Program-made: the position numbers and the translations under genes
The notes under the pieces: model-generated
Database searches by the model: none
What the model was told of the DNA's origin: nothing
The model's input: the letters and a program-made list of their open reading frames with translations, nothing else
Shown here: piece after piece, positions 49,001 through 61,600 of the stretch
Layout of the letters: every line of letters begins with the position of its first letter
Numbering within the stretch: the first letter of the stretch is position 1
Source of the DNA: Paragorgia papillata
Lineage: Eukaryota > Cnidaria > Anthozoa > Scleralcyonacea > Coralliidae
DNA: 64,000 bases
NCBI GenBank assembly: GCA_035771165.1
Contig: JAWNZC010000347.1
Location: 1,090,501 to 1,154,500, forward strand
Direction of reading: 5' to 3'

Positions 49001-49534
49001 TTCTGTATCGGGGTATACAGACACGAGGCGAAGCCGAGTGCCTGTAGCCCGATACAGAACGGACACGAATTCTGTAAATGACTTCTAAAACGGCTATTAA
49101 GGTAACTAAACAAAAGTAAATCATGTTAACAGCTGATAAACCTTCGAGGTAAGGTTTAATAGGCTACGATTATTAAATTAGTGATACGAGCATACGCTTT
49201 AACTTAATATTAGTCCCATATTTTCTATTCTAAGTGACGTGGCATAAATGGCCTTACTGGTCCTCACTGGTTGTTGTGAGGACGCTACCAGCGTACCTCA
49301 CCCAAGATATAGTTCAATGCGAAGTGTCTGTACACTTGCTACAGAACTGATATGATCAGTGTCTGTAAATGTGATACAGAACTGATGTTTTTTTTAAACA
49401 GTTCTGTATCACATTTGCAGACACTGATATCAGTTATGTATACCGGGGTATAAACAGACATTGATTAAACCTTAATTTCTTTTGAATTTTCCTCATGAAT
49501 TATTAATGAGTTTTAGAAATGATATATATATATA

Positions 49535-49651
49535 TGAGCAAAATATAATTAAATTTCTTCAGACATAAACTTTATTAAGTCCTTGATCGGCGAAACGTCT
49601 GTGACTTAATAAAGTTTATGTCTGAAGAAATTTAATTATATTTTGTTCACG
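49535..49651. mobile_element. near-perfect hairpin with 45-bp arms
   Basis: AAATTTCTTCAGACATAAAC and GTTTATGTCTGAAGAAATTT arms surround a 20-nt loop holding GATCGGCGAAACGTCTG. AT microsatellites flank both sides. Confidence 0.85.
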
Positions 49652-50070
49652 TATCCATATATATGTATATATGCGCCACTACTTATACTATCCCACAAGC
49701 ATGCAGTTGTCACCGGCAATTGCTTGGAGATATATATATATATATATATAAGTGCATGGTGTTCTAGCTCGCATCTAGATTGTTCCAAGCTACACTAATG
49801 AGCTCTAGTACAGTGAAACATGTGTGTAGATTGAACTATATATATATATATATATATATATAAATCAAATAGTGAAATAAAAGTAGCGTGCTGCGTAGGC
49901 AGTGTTGAAACAACAATCAAAATATAGTAAGCTTAGATATACTGCCGAAACAGAGAACGTAGGAGTCTAACATTTCGAGCGAAGGCCCTTTATGGTGCAA
50001 CACGACAGTGAGGTGGGAGAATTCAGAAGTTTATGTATATACTTAAGATTAGAAGTATAGGACTAGAACA

Positions 50071-50393
50071 TCCTTTGTATGAAATTCCACAATGGCTTTT
50101 TAACTTTCTGGTTTAAGCATCTCGTCTTGCATGGCGGGAATGATGCCTTTCTTAAAAGCTACATCAAGCAGTTGATCCACATCCTTGATCTCATTCGGGT
50201 ACTGGCGAAGAGCCCATACCAAGTAAAGCCGAAATTCAGACCAGTCGATGTAACCATCATTGTCCATATCAATGGCAAGCATGGCCTTTTTTGTGTCATC
50301 ACATCGAAAGCAACCGAAATACGGAGCCATGAAACCGTGGTAGAAGGAATCACGAATTGCAAGCGTTCGTCGCCCTGGACCTCGTCTCGTAGC
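50071..50393 (-). pseudogene. 3' fragment of the DRE-TIM/EF-hand gene
   Basis: Matches the last ~105 codons and 3' flank of the family. It contains the EF-hand with Glu at the last calcium position (YIDWSEF). A 2-nt insertion near 50352 breaks the frame before SFYHGFMAPYFG, and the homology stops at DEVQ. On its right the sequence continues into unrelated DNA; on its left it abuts the GCTCGAAACGTT hairpin remnant (49866-50005). Confidence 0.85.
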
Positions 50394-52248
50394 ATGGCCA
50401 GAAATCGAGGACAACATGGCGGCAAAGCATGCGCACTGAATCCCTTTTTAATTAATTCAATATGGCGTCCTTCAATAGATTTCTTAAGGAAATATAAAGA
50501 ACAATCATTTTCGGTTATTTACTATTGTAAATTCCGACATGCGAACGTCCAAAACTTCACCAAATTGAACAATCGTTCAGCCCTACAATTTCTATTAAGT
50601 TTCGAGCGTCCTAAATAGGTTCCCGAGCCCCTCACAAGCATACCTCTTATTCGCTGTTTAAAGTCTATTAATCTGCTATATCACTTATTTTGGAGCTCCA
50701 ATTTTGGCTGCTTCTGTGTTGTTTGTCCACGATGCGAACGTCTGAATTTGCTCGGGATGAACGTTACTTTGTTTTGCGGAGTTGTTCGTTCCACTTTTTC
50801 GTTGTTTAATAGGTTCCCAAAGACCTTAAAATGTACGATTTATTGCAGCCGAGTCGTTGTAATTTAATCCATCAAGCGCCGAGATAAATACTAAACTCGG
50901 CGTGAAGAAGCAATGCATTCCTCGATAATTTCGGGTTCTTGTCCGCCATTTCTTATGGAGCTGTTGCTAGGTTGCCAGGGTCTTAACCGCTGTTATTATT
51001 ATTAAATGTGACTGTGGATTCAGAAATAATAACCAAAATTTATCCGGCAAGTTTTGTGAGTATGAGTGTACAGACCTGTCTAGACGATTAAACCTTTTGT
51101 AATTTGATATTTGGGTAAGAAATGGGTCAATAAGACATTTTAGCGAATAACTCTACTTTAATTTATTGCTATAGACTTCTGTTTATAGCCTTAATGATCG
51201 ATATTTAGCCATCAAAATTTTCAAATTAATATTCCCATCTAAATATGAGCCCACAGGCCACTGCCGCTGAGTGTCCTGGATTTCTAGCCTTGTTTGTCAG
51301 AAAAGATGCAGGCAGAAAGATACGAAAAAGTTGTAAAGGATCTTCTATTACAATTTTATGAGTTCTTTCAAATTAGACAAAGTTAATTTTTGTTGCCAAT
51401 ACCCTTTAATGTCATTTTGTTTTTTTTGTTTTTTTGTGTCTTTTGGAATCCTATTATTGGAGTTTTCTCTGTAGGTAATTGCTGCCATACATATAGCTAT
51501 TAGCAAATTGTATACTGGCGAACTAAGTAAATAAAAAAAATAAAAAAATCTTTAACTCGTAAAATTAAAAATATTATATTTTTCAATTGTGTTTAGATGC
51601 GGTTTTTCTATGTGGCCGAAAAGTCTGTATCACTCCTAAATTATTTCATAAATAATTATGATTAGCATATACCTCGCTGGTGAATAGTGCTTTTCACGCA
51701 ATCTGATTGGCTTGGGATATAGCCTGCACTATTCACCTGCGGCCAAAACAAAATGGCGGCCAGTTTGTTTTGCTTTGTTTACCGAATCAGACGATTTTGT
51801 TCATAAACAAGGCTGATGTAGTAGAATAACGAGGAAAGGGAACAAAATTAAGTAGAAGAGTGTCCACAGGATGTTTCTTTACAATTTTCTAGCCATCAAT
51901 TTATTCAAAAGTTGTAAAAACTGTTTTGTCGACAAATATCGAGTACGCTAAGTTGCTAGCGGCCGTGTCTTGTTGCTTTTGTATGAAAATAAAGAAAAAT
52001 ATAAGAATGTTAAACTTTTCATTTCATTTAGCAGGTATATGCTAAAATAATTATTCACCTCAGTGTCGGTGAATAGTGTAGAGATATTCACCTCGCCGCT
52101 TTGCGGCTCGGCGAATAGACCACTTTCATAAAGCAAAGATTCTTTTGAATTGCAGACTCACAAACGAGGCCAGAAAGGCTTATTAAGATGCACATAAAAG
52201 AATATTCAAATTTGTCGCTATTATGAAAGTGGTCTATATCCAGCACTA
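50394..52248. other. intergenic, no gene recognised
   Basis: AT-rich single-copy-looking sequence. It contains one arm of the TTAA-flanked MITE family at 51330-51410, ATTCACC repeats, and an inverted repeat GACCACTTTCATAA...TTATGAAAGTGGTC at 52120-52238. No supported coding region or RNA was seen. Confidence 0.6.
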
Positions 52249-52675
52249 GAGAGCTTAAGCATACAGGCGTTTTACAGCCACGGACGGCGTTTTAATTCAA
52301 TAGCATTTTTCATTCAAAACAATGATAATGAGCAATTTAAAATCCCAAGAGCAAAGTGAACGCCGTCGTCGTTCTACACAAGACGTCATTGAGAGCATTT
52401 TCACGTTCTTGAGACGACGGGAACATCTAGAACGTTGAGGCCTGTCATCGTTGTTTTACTACAATGAGACATACTTTCAAAGTAGAAAACTTGTATTCTT
52501 AGGCGGATAACTTCATTACATTACAATATAAAATAAAGATATGTGATTATTCATAGCCTTTGTTTTGGGTAAAAAAGTCTTTTCAAAGAATACGCGCGGT
52601 TCAGTAGTTCTGTATTGTATTCCTGTTCTTCCGGTCACCGTCCGTGTCTCAAGACGCCTAATTGCTTAAGCTCTC
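52249..52675. mobile_element. MITE with GAGAGCTTAAGC ends and TA duplication
   Basis: Ends GAGAGCTTAAGCA and TGCTTAAGCTCTC are flanked by TA. A degraded copy is at 42463-42900; both precede a pogo-type MITE and an MGAHLSK fragment, so the whole flank was duplicated. Confidence 0.85.
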
Positions 52676-52839
52676 TACTATTCACCTCCACTTCGGTGAA
52701 TAATTGTTAATTATTACAAAAATAGCCCTAATATATGGAAATGAATCAGACAATGGAAATAACGTATCGATTTTTACAGTTGTAACAATTTGTATGAGTT
52801 TCTTGGAGCATATATAGAATTCTTCAAAACTTTTAGATA

Positions 52840-53417
52840 TATATTTTTTGAAACTAAAGGGTTCTTGCATGCTCTGGACAGGATTTGGCAGAGTTGATAT
52901 TTGTCCTAAAAATAAATATAGTTGAATTACATGTTAATGACTGGTGGCCGACAGGTACACGTACGTGTCGGGCTTCGAACAAAGTTTGAGTCTGTCTTTG
53001 GAAATAGAATAATTTTGCAGTTAATTGGAAGAAATTTGAATAATAGGATTGAGAATTAGTTTTACTAATATGGTCTTGACATTTGGGCTGACCAGGAAGG
53101 AAGAAGGGAATGAAGGAAAGGAGGAAAGAGGGAAGAAGGTCAAGACGGAATGAAGGAAGGGAGGATGGAAGGAAGGAAGGAAGGAGGGAAGGGAGGGAGG
53201 GAGGAAGGAAGGAAGAAAGAAAGGAAGCAAGCAAGCAAGCAAGGAGGGAGGGAGAGAGCGTTGGAGGTAGGGAGGTAAAGCGGGAACCAAGCAAGCAAGG
53301 TTGCAAGGCGGGAAGAAAGAAAGGGAGGGAGAGGAGGGAGGGAGGGAAGGACGAGAAAGTCTTAATCACCAACAGAAAGTCTTATCTAATGTTACTCCAT
53401 AAAAGGGTTTGCGAGTA
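52840..53417. repeat. duplicated block, copy 3 (partial)
   Basis: Matches 35760-36770 and 40480-41225 with a shorter GGAA array (53155-53220). Placed upstream of the MGAHLSK fragment. Confidence 0.85.
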
Positions 53418-53592
53418 TTAGAATCTCGTTATCTCGAACTCGGAAACCTCGGAAATCTCGAACAAGAGTTGATTTCCCTTCAACATATTTCTTCACTGTT
53501 TTACTGTATAATTGACCCCATTATCTCTAACTCTCGCTATCTCGTACTATTCTTTACCTCCTTTGAGGGTTCGAGATAGCGGGGTTCCACTG
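53415..53592. mobile_element. pogo/Tigger-type MITE, second copy
   Basis: GAATCTCGTTATCTCGAAC to GAGATAGCGGGGTTCCACTG; the right TA is kept and the left end is degraded. Confidence 0.8.
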
Positions 53593-53669
53593 TAACTAGG
53601 ACAAACGCAGGCTAGAACAATACGCGATTTATTATGCTATAAGATTAAAAACAACGACGGTCGACATGC

Positions 53670-53903
53670 ATGGGGGCACACTTGTCCAAAGACAAAAACG
53701 GCGACTTCTCGCACGAAATCTCTTTTCTCGAGAAAGCAGTTGCTATTGAAGAAACGAAGAGAGACGTTCTCAAGAATTTGGACTGTTTTGTGCTAGATAA
53801 CTCGATCAGAGAAAGCACTGTCGGTCAGCTTCGTGGGCATACGATCGACAAAAGATATTTTTATAATTACATATTAAATATTTTTAAAATATTTTTAAAA
53901 TAA
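53670..53903 (+). pseudogene. N-terminal fragment of MGAHLSK-type DRE-TIM/EF-hand paralogue
   Basis: About 60 codons (MGAHLSKDKNGDFSHEISFL ... TVGQLRGHTIDK) match the family start. The homology then stops at 53850 in AT-rich sequence also found near the duplicated block (AAATATTTTTAAAATA). Myristoylation-type N-terminus is kept. It lies 456 bp upstream of copy D, as the fragment at 43240 lies upstream of copy C. Confidence 0.8.
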
Positions 53904-54074
53904 ATAATAAATATTTTTATTATATAAAATAGAGTGTTTTATTGATTTTCCCGCCACTAATAAAAGTGATAATCTCACATGTGCGATCATAATAATCGCA
54001 CATGTGACGATTATCGCTGAATCAGCATTATAGTTTAATGCAATTTTTGCAAGGCAATAGGACAATTTTTTTAT

Positions 54075-54215
54075 ATAATAAACAGAACAATACATGGATG
54101 CATGCTTGGAAATATAAAATTTATTTCTCGTGTTGAACAGGATATGTCACTCGTTCGCTTCGCTCACTCGTGAGATATCCTGGTCAACACTCGAAATAAA
54201 TTTCATATATTATTC
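54075..54215. mobile_element. hairpin element (AACAATACATGGATGCATG family)
   Basis: Arms run ACATGGATGCATGCTTGGAA...AATTTATTTCTCGTGTTGA and the inverse, around CTCACTCGTGAGATATCC. A copy lies at 63838-63995 in the ATAD5-like gene. Confidence 0.8.
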
Positions 54216-54225
54216 TACATATTTA

Positions 54226-54358
54226 TATTATTTTTAATGCCCAACCTTTTAACACCAGCCGGCTAGTAACGGTATATATAAATAATTAAAACTAATTTTT
54301 CCAGCGACGTGTTTCGTCTTATCCTAGAATTTGTTGAGTAATAACCGCGACTGTCGGC
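54226..54358 (+). promoter_or_regulatory. native promoter of gene D
   Basis: TATATATAAATAATTAAAAC at 54273-54292 lies about 70-85 bp before the ATG. The region from AATGCCCAACCTTTTAACAC to the ATG is shared with copy B (inverted at 40031-40190), apart from a deletion of about 30 bp in D. Copies A and C have the gypsy LTR in its place. Confidence 0.6.
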
Positions 54359-56086
54359 ATGGGGGTAAACGTTTCTAAAGTCAAAAAGAACGAATTCTTC
54401 GAAGAAATCTCCATTATAAATAATGCCTTAGCAGTTGAAGAAACGAAAAGCGAGGTCCTCAAGAATTTGGACTGTTTTGTGCTAGATAACTCGATCAGAG
54501 AAAGCACTGTCGGTCAGGTTCGTGGGCATACGATCGACAATAAATGGAGCATCTACAATACGGTGAAGAGATGCTGCTTCAAACACATTATTGTGGCTTC
54601 GTTCTCGCACATGACCCGTGTCGACGATGAATTCGTGCAAGAATTACGCGACAAAGGAGAAGATATGTCAACTCTTTACTCCTTTACGGAGATCACTGCA
54701 GGAGTAACGAATGGTGTTCTTGACACCGAAACCATTCCGGCCGCCTTGACAAAGATGAAGAAATTTGGCCTCCCAAACGCCATCATCGAGATTGATCTCG
54801 CAGACAGCAACGTTGACTGGGAAAGCAAGTTCCCCGTTGAGAAACTCTGCCAGCTTCTTCTCAAGCGGATCGTCTGGATACAGGAGAACTTAGCCAAGGA
54901 TGGATTCGTGCTGATAAACTTTCGTGACTTGCCCATGGCTATGTTGAAGAAACCACAACGTGTCCTCAAGGTGTTAAAATACCTTGCTACCTTGCCTGAA
55001 GACAAGCGACCGTTTGGCGTCGTTTACGAGGATCCTTCTGGCAAAACTCTTCCAGAAGTGTTGGGAATCTGGACGGTCACTCTTCGAAAGGTTATGAATG
55101 AAAACGGCTGGAAATCGGGCAACCTATTGGTCCATGTTCATGAAAAGTGGGGTCTGGCAAACGCAACACAGCTGCGGTGTCTCAGTAACGGAGCCAACGG
55201 GATCTGGAGCAGTATTTGCGAGGAAGGGGCAGCTATGGGTCACGCTTGTTCCAGTGTGACCTTGATGAATCTGGTCCGTATGGGAAACAAAGCTGTCCTG
55301 GATCGCTACAACTGTTCCGAGCTGAGGAAAGCTGCCCAAGAAGTGACAAGAATCACGACGAACCAAGCCGCTCATCCGAAGCAAGTTGTGTACGGCGAGC
55401 GCGCTTTGGACATAATCTTTGACTTATACGAACGTGAGTTGGGGGAGAAAGAGTTCGACATGGCGAAATTCTTCGGCGAGAAGCCACCAATACGTATTAC
55501 GTCGTTGGCGAGCTTTGAGATGATCAAAGAACAACTGGTGCAGCTGTTTGGCGAAGATCCGCAATTCACCATCGAGCGAGCAAAGAAAATGCACGAAGTT
55601 ATCATTGAAGATATGAAGGAGAACAGGAAAGAAGAATACATGAGTGAAGTGGGCATCGCGTTACTCTTCGATCGATCGGGAGGCAAGATTACCGAAGCCA
55701 TGAGCGAAATCATCTTCGCGAATACAAAAGAAGATGGAACTGGCACTCGTAATATTCTTCTCAACGAAGTTCGCCAAAGATGGGATGAATGGGATCTACG
55801 AGACGAGGTCCAGGGCGACGAACGCTTGCAATTCGATTCCTTTTACCACGGTTTCATGGCTCCATATTTCGGTTGCTTTCGATGTGATGACACAAAAAAG
55901 GCCATGCTTGCCATTGATATGGACAACGATGGCTACATCGACTGGTCTGAATTTCGGCTTTACTTGGTATGGGCTCTTCGCCAGTACCCAGATGAGATCA
56001 ACGACGTGGATCAACTGCTTGATATTGCTTTTAAGAAAGGAATTATTCCTGCCATGCAAGACGAGATGCTTAAATCGAAAAAATGA
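54359..56086 (+). CDS. myristoyl DRE-TIM barrel/EF-hand protein, copy D
   Basis: Intact intronless 575-codon frame with the same layout as copy C: MGVNVSK start, LDNSIRES, VHVHEKWGLANA, EF-hand loop ending in Glu531. It differs from C at a small number of residues (for example Val54 instead of Leu, Cys72 in KRCCFKH, LINFRD instead of LVNFRD). The promoter is of the native TATA type. The 3' flank matches copy C to about 56213, then runs into a (TTCC)n(TTTC)n array. Confidence 0.85.
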   Translation: MGVNVSKVKKNEFFEEISIINNALAVEETKSEVLKNLDCFVLDNSIRESTVGQVRGHTIDNKWSIYNTVKRCCFKHIIVASFSHMTRVDDEFVQELRDKGEDMSTLYSFTEITAGVTNGVLDTETIPAALTKMKKFGLPNAIIEIDLADSNVDWESKFPVEKLCQLLLKRIVWIQENLAKDGFVLINFRDLPMAMLKKPQRVLKVLKYLATLPEDKRPFGVVYEDPSGKTLPEVLGIWTVTLRKVMNENGWKSGNLLVHVHEKWGLANATQLRCLSNGANGIWSSICEEGAAMGHACSSVTLMNLVRMGNKAVLDRYNCSELRKAAQEVTRITTNQAAHPKQVVYGERALDIIFDLYERELGEKEFDMAKFFGEKPPIRITSLASFEMIKEQLVQLFGEDPQFTIERAKKMHEVIIEDMKENRKEEYMSEVGIALLFDRSGGKITEAMSEIIFANTKEDGTGTRNILLNEVRQRWDEWDLRDEVQGDERLQFDSFYHGFMAPYFGCFRCDDTKKAMLAIDMDNDGYIDWSEFRLYLVWALRQYPDEINDVDQLLDIAFKKGIIPAMQDEMLKSKK

Positions 56087-56263
56087 ACAGACATTTTAGA
56101 CACTTAGCATAAAGATTCATTTTAATACCTGCAAGAGGGTGCTTTTTTAACTTTTTAGCAAAACATCTAGGAACTGTGAAGAAATATTAGTATTGTAAAA
56201 CTCGTACTTGTCGGGCTAAAACTGGTTTAGCTTTAAACGTTCATAATTGTAAAACGTCACTTT

Positions 56264-56493
<230 letters not shown>

Positions 56494-57043
56494 TAGTTTA
56501 AACAGTTCAATATCTTGTGTTAGGATCTTCTGTCAGACGTAATTTGCGAAGTTCATCTTTTGTAGGAAAATGAGTTATGGGCTTGACATTTGGGCTGAGC
56601 AGGAAGGAAGGGGAGAAAGAAGGAAAGGAGCTTAGGAAGGAAGGGAGCAAGCAGGGATGGAGGAAAGGAAAGACGGAAGGAAAGGAAGGAAAGAAGGTGG
56701 AGGAAGGAAGAAAGAGGCCGAAGAAAGGAAGGGAGAGGAGGGTGGGTAGGACGAGAAGGAGGAAGAGAAGGAGGAAGAGAGATGGATGAATGACGTTTTT
56801 GGGAAAGAAGTGTGAGGTACAATATCGCTTGCATATGCTGTGTGAATGTACGAACTGACCAGAGCCCAACTAATTTCTCCAACACACTTGCGTTTCAACA
56901 AGGTAATGACTGACAGTTAGCAAATCTTAATCTATACACTATATAAACAAACAAATTTTTTCCACTCTAGCTTCGTATGGGCGCTAGTACCCTGGGTTAA
57001 TGTTCTAGGTAACAATATTGACTGAGCTCAACGTACGCATGCT

Positions 57044-57537
57044 CATAGGCGTAGAGTATGGGGGGGCTGAGGGGCTCGAGCCCCCCCAGAAATTTTACAG
57101 GGGGGGCTCAGCCCCTGCGGAAATTTTGCTGAAAAAACAAAACAAAACAAAACAAAACAATACTCCAATGAAGGTAGGATTACTTTAAAGTAAAACTCTT
57201 GTAGTATTGCCAGTATATGTTATTTGGCAAATACCTATATACAACCTATATATGCTTTCTGGTGGTTTAAGTTGGTTACAAATGTTGTATTAAATTTGTA
57301 TGCTTATGTGATTTATCACAAAATGCACCATTAAAATGTTGTTTTGAAAATCTAAAATATTTCACCAAATGTGTTCTCAGAATGCTGGAAATGTCATTTC
57401 AGAGCCCCTAATTTTAAAAATTTTCCGGGGGGGCATGCCCCCGGAACCCCCTAGGAGGCTCGTACCTACGGTACTCGATGTTAGTAGTGTCACTAAGTAT
57501 GAGCCCCCCCAGACAAAACGAAAACTCTACGCCTATG
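57044..57537. mobile_element. hAT-type MITE with perfect 8-bp duplication
   Basis: Ends CATAGGCGTAGAGT and ACTCTACGCCTATG, flanked by CGCATGCT (57036-57043 and 57538-57545). Poly-G/poly-C rich interior; its GGGGGGCATGCCCCCGGA core resembles 32130-32150. Confidence 0.9.
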
Positions 57538-57984
57538 CGCATGCTTAATTAACTCCCCCCCCCTTCCCTAGCCTTCGGGTTACCATATCGCTCAGATCAA
57601 CTTTATATCCCTACGCCCGGGTTGTCTCGTGTGTTTGAACGGTTTACTTGAAACGAACGTGCAATCCAAAACTTTCAAAAGTCCCTCTCACTGTATTCCG
57701 TATAAGATGAAGTACTTCTGGTCACGTGCAAAACCGCTGATATGGCAGACTCGAATAATTTTTGGCGCGGAATCGCGAGACATCAAAATGGCGATAAAGT
57801 AAATAGCTATGGGTGCTGAAGGGAGTTTATTTGATTAAACTTAACCTGTTTTACCTTACTGAAATGTAGAATTAACTGCTGTTTCTTTGAGCTCTAACTT
57901 TGAGCTGTTCAAGAGGAATTGTAGCTGTAAGAACTCAACAGTTTACCATCTATTTCAACACAGGTTCAAGCGATTTTAAAAATC

Positions 57985-58635
57985 ATGGAGTCAGTTGACG
58001 AAGGAAGTAATGCTAATACGGTGGATTTAATTGCTGAGAAAAAAGTAAGGAGAATATTGAAATATATTTTAATAGTCTAACAAACCTTTTGCTAAGAAGG
58101 TAGATTTGCCAAAGCATTATGGAAGTCAAACCAATTTCATTAAGCTAAATTTGTTTTTGGTACTTGCAGCTTGGAGTTTGTAATGTTAAATATGCTAGTT
58201 CTTGTTGTACAAACTGTCATTAGACGTTAAATCTTAGAAAACTTTGAGCTAGTCCTGTTTAGAGCTCGGCGTTTTCTGATATTTAAGACCTAACGGCTTG
58301 TACAGGAAGAACTAACAAACCAGTGGCTATATAATAAAATTAACCCATTGCTGTCTAGGATGTCTGAGGTTTGTCCACAGGGAGCCCATCTTGGCAATTT
58401 GTCATGTCAAAAAGCGCATGGGCACCTGTGGTGGACTCGAAAGATGCACGGGGGACTGTGGCACACTCAGTCGTGGTGTGCAAAGGAATAATAATATTTT
58501 TTCCTCTCCCTCCCCCCTTTCCCCCATTTTCCACCTTTTTTCCCGCTTCTGTCTTTCGAGTCCGCCACAGGGTGCGCACGCACTTTTTGATATGATGAAT
58601 TGCCAAGATGGGCTCCCTGTGGTTTGTCTTGCATT

Positions 58636-58666
<31 letters not shown>

Positions 58667-61600
58667 TTGGGGTGCGGGCAACCCACGGGATATTGACTGA
58701 TTGACATATCCCAACACAGGGAAATTTGACTTCCTTGACAAGCTCGAGGGATGGGATTTTTGAAACATAAAATGATCTTAATACTATAGTTTAGCACTTG
58801 ATATTTCCCAGGGAGGGGTATTTTGACCAACAAGGCTATTCTACTGCAGGGGAATTTGAATTTCCCCGTGGGTTGCCCCCCCTTGGGGCTTAACATTGAT
58901 GGCTGTTTTGGCTGGCTCAGGCAGGAATGGCTTAAGGAAAAAGTATCATACAGTAGATATAGAAGGAAGTGCCGACAGGGTTAGGATTAGAGTTTTGTGG
59001 GAATAGGCTTAGGATAAATATCAAGGGGAAAATCACTTAAAAAATCTTGTGCACTTTGCCAAAAAATCCTTAAAAATCCCAATCCTTAAAAATCCATAAA
59101 ATCCTTGAAAAAATCAGTGAAATCCCTAGAAAATCCATAAAATCCTTGGAAAATCACTAATATCTTTGGACAATTCGTAAGTTTCATTAAAAATCCATAA
59201 ATCTTTGGAAAATTTAATAATTACTTTCAAGAAAATCCCTCAAAAGTAAAAAAAAAAACAATGAGAAAATTCAAGGATTTTTAAAAATCCCAAAATGTTG
59301 TAGACGTTTTTAGAGAAATTGCCCACTACATTAATTAGGCCTAACTGTCATGCTTGCTCTGGCAGCAATAAATTGTAGTTACTGTATGGCCATAACATTA
59401 CATACATGTACTGTATCAATTATGCTTGTCTTGTTATTTAGACAAAAAATAATATTGGTGTGTCCCAAACTGTAAGCATAATGAGTTACTTTCAACGAGC
59501 AAGTTTACCAGAAGCTAGTAAGCTCAAATCAAAGAAGCCTAACAGTTGTACAACAGAAAGCTCTGCTTTACCTTTAAAGAAATGTTTAGTGGGGGAAATT
59601 GCATTAGATAAGGATAAATTGCAATCCAATTGTGGGTGTGAAAATGATCTACATTCCCAAAAGATTGTCAGCTGTAACAATGATGAAAGTTACGATTTGT
59701 GTTCTGATGGGTGTTCCCATGCTGGTGGTCCTGTGGCATTACGTGTAGAAAATAAGATGGTGTGTGATGGTGAGGATCACAAAAACGATGAAACTAACTG
59801 TTGTGGTGATATTGCTGACTGTCATGTTGTTTATGACAGTATAGGAAATGTTCTTCGTCACAATGATAGCATCATCAGTTGTAGTGATCATAAGCATGTC
59901 AATGGAGATCATGCTGGTGGTTGTCATGGTGATGGTTGCCATGGTGATGGTTGTCATGGTGGTGGTTGTCATGGTAATGACACCATCAAAGATGTTGGTT
60001 CAGGTTGTCATGGTAATGATACCGTCAAAGATGCTGGTTGCCATGGCAATGATACCATCAAAGATGCTGGTTGCCATGGCAATGATACCATCAAAGATGC
60101 TGGTTGCGATGATAATGATGCCATCAAAGATGCTGGTTCAGGTTGTCATGGTGATGATACCATCAAAGATGCTGGTTGCCATGGTAATGATAGTGTTGAG
60201 GACAGTGATGATATTAATGATGATAGGGGTGGTGGTAACTGCAATTCTGAAAAAAGTAGAAAACAGTCATCACGGCTGAATGCAGGCAAGTTGAAATGGA
60301 ACTTTACTTGGAAACCCAAAACAAAAAAGGCGAAGAAAACAGAACAATGTCTTCGTGACAGTGATTCTGACTTCGAGGAAGACGAGCGACGTGCTGTTGA
60401 CAGCACAGAATCCCAAGTATCTCACAAAAAGGGAAATAGGAAAAAAGGAACGAAAAAGAGGCAGACCAAACCATCCAGTAAGGAAAAAAGTTTATCAAAA
60501 GACAATCTAACTAATTCACGATCTTTAGTAAATGAGGCTGAGAAAAGAAAAGAACGAAATTGTCACTCTGGATCACAGGGTACGAAGACACAAAATGTTA
60601 ACACCACCTCATTGGAAAAAGATAGTGACTGTGTTGTGGTGAAGGAGGGCGGAGACAGTTCACAAGGCAAGCAAGACCTTTCTAAAAATCCAGACAAGGA
60701 AGATACTGATGGTTGTGATAAAAGTTTAACTGATATTGAAATAAAACTAAACTTCAGTGTGGTAGAGGAGTGCAAAGATAGTCCGAAAGGCAAGCAAAAA
60801 CTTTCTGAAAATTCCAACAAGGACTATATCGATGATTGTGGCGATACTGGCTTAATAGAAATGAAATCAACTTGCAGTGTGGTGGTGCGCGAAGACAGTC
60901 CAAACGACGAGCGAAGCCTTTCTAAAAATCCAGACAAGGAAGATATTGATAATTGCGATGACAGTTTAATAGAAATGAAATCAACTTGCAGTGTGGTGGA
61001 GGTGTGTGAATACAGTTCACAAGACAAGCAAAATCTTTCTAAAAATCCAGACAAGACAGATATTGATGATGGTGATGACAGTTTAACTGTCATACAATGC
61101 ACTGTAGATGGCAGTAATGAAGATCTAGGAGAGAATATAAAAAGTGACAATGGGAAACTTGGAGTAAGTGAGAAAAGTTTTTTTGACGTCCTGATGAAAA
61201 ATTCCAGAGAGAAGTCTTGCGCGAAAAAGAATTCACCTGAACTTGTATCTGTGGGAACTGATGAAGAACTGGAAAAGCAATCGAGAAGTTCTGGTAAAAA
61301 GAAAAAAAATAAAGACAAAATTGAAAACGTGAAGGACAAAGATGTTAGGACGAAAAGAAGGGATTCTAGAAAGCCTACACGGAGAAAAGCGGCGAGAAAA
61401 AGCAGTGTGAAGAATTCGGAGGAAGATTTGGAATTGGATCGTAATGACGGTGTGACTGTTTGTAAAGTAAACAACGTTGACCAGCGAGAAGCAAAAGGCA
61501 ACGATCTTGATGGTCAAATATGTTCAGATGGTGATGATGGAATAACAAGGAAAGGATCTGAGGGAGATCCACATACAGAGCTAGTGAGCAGAAAAAGTCG

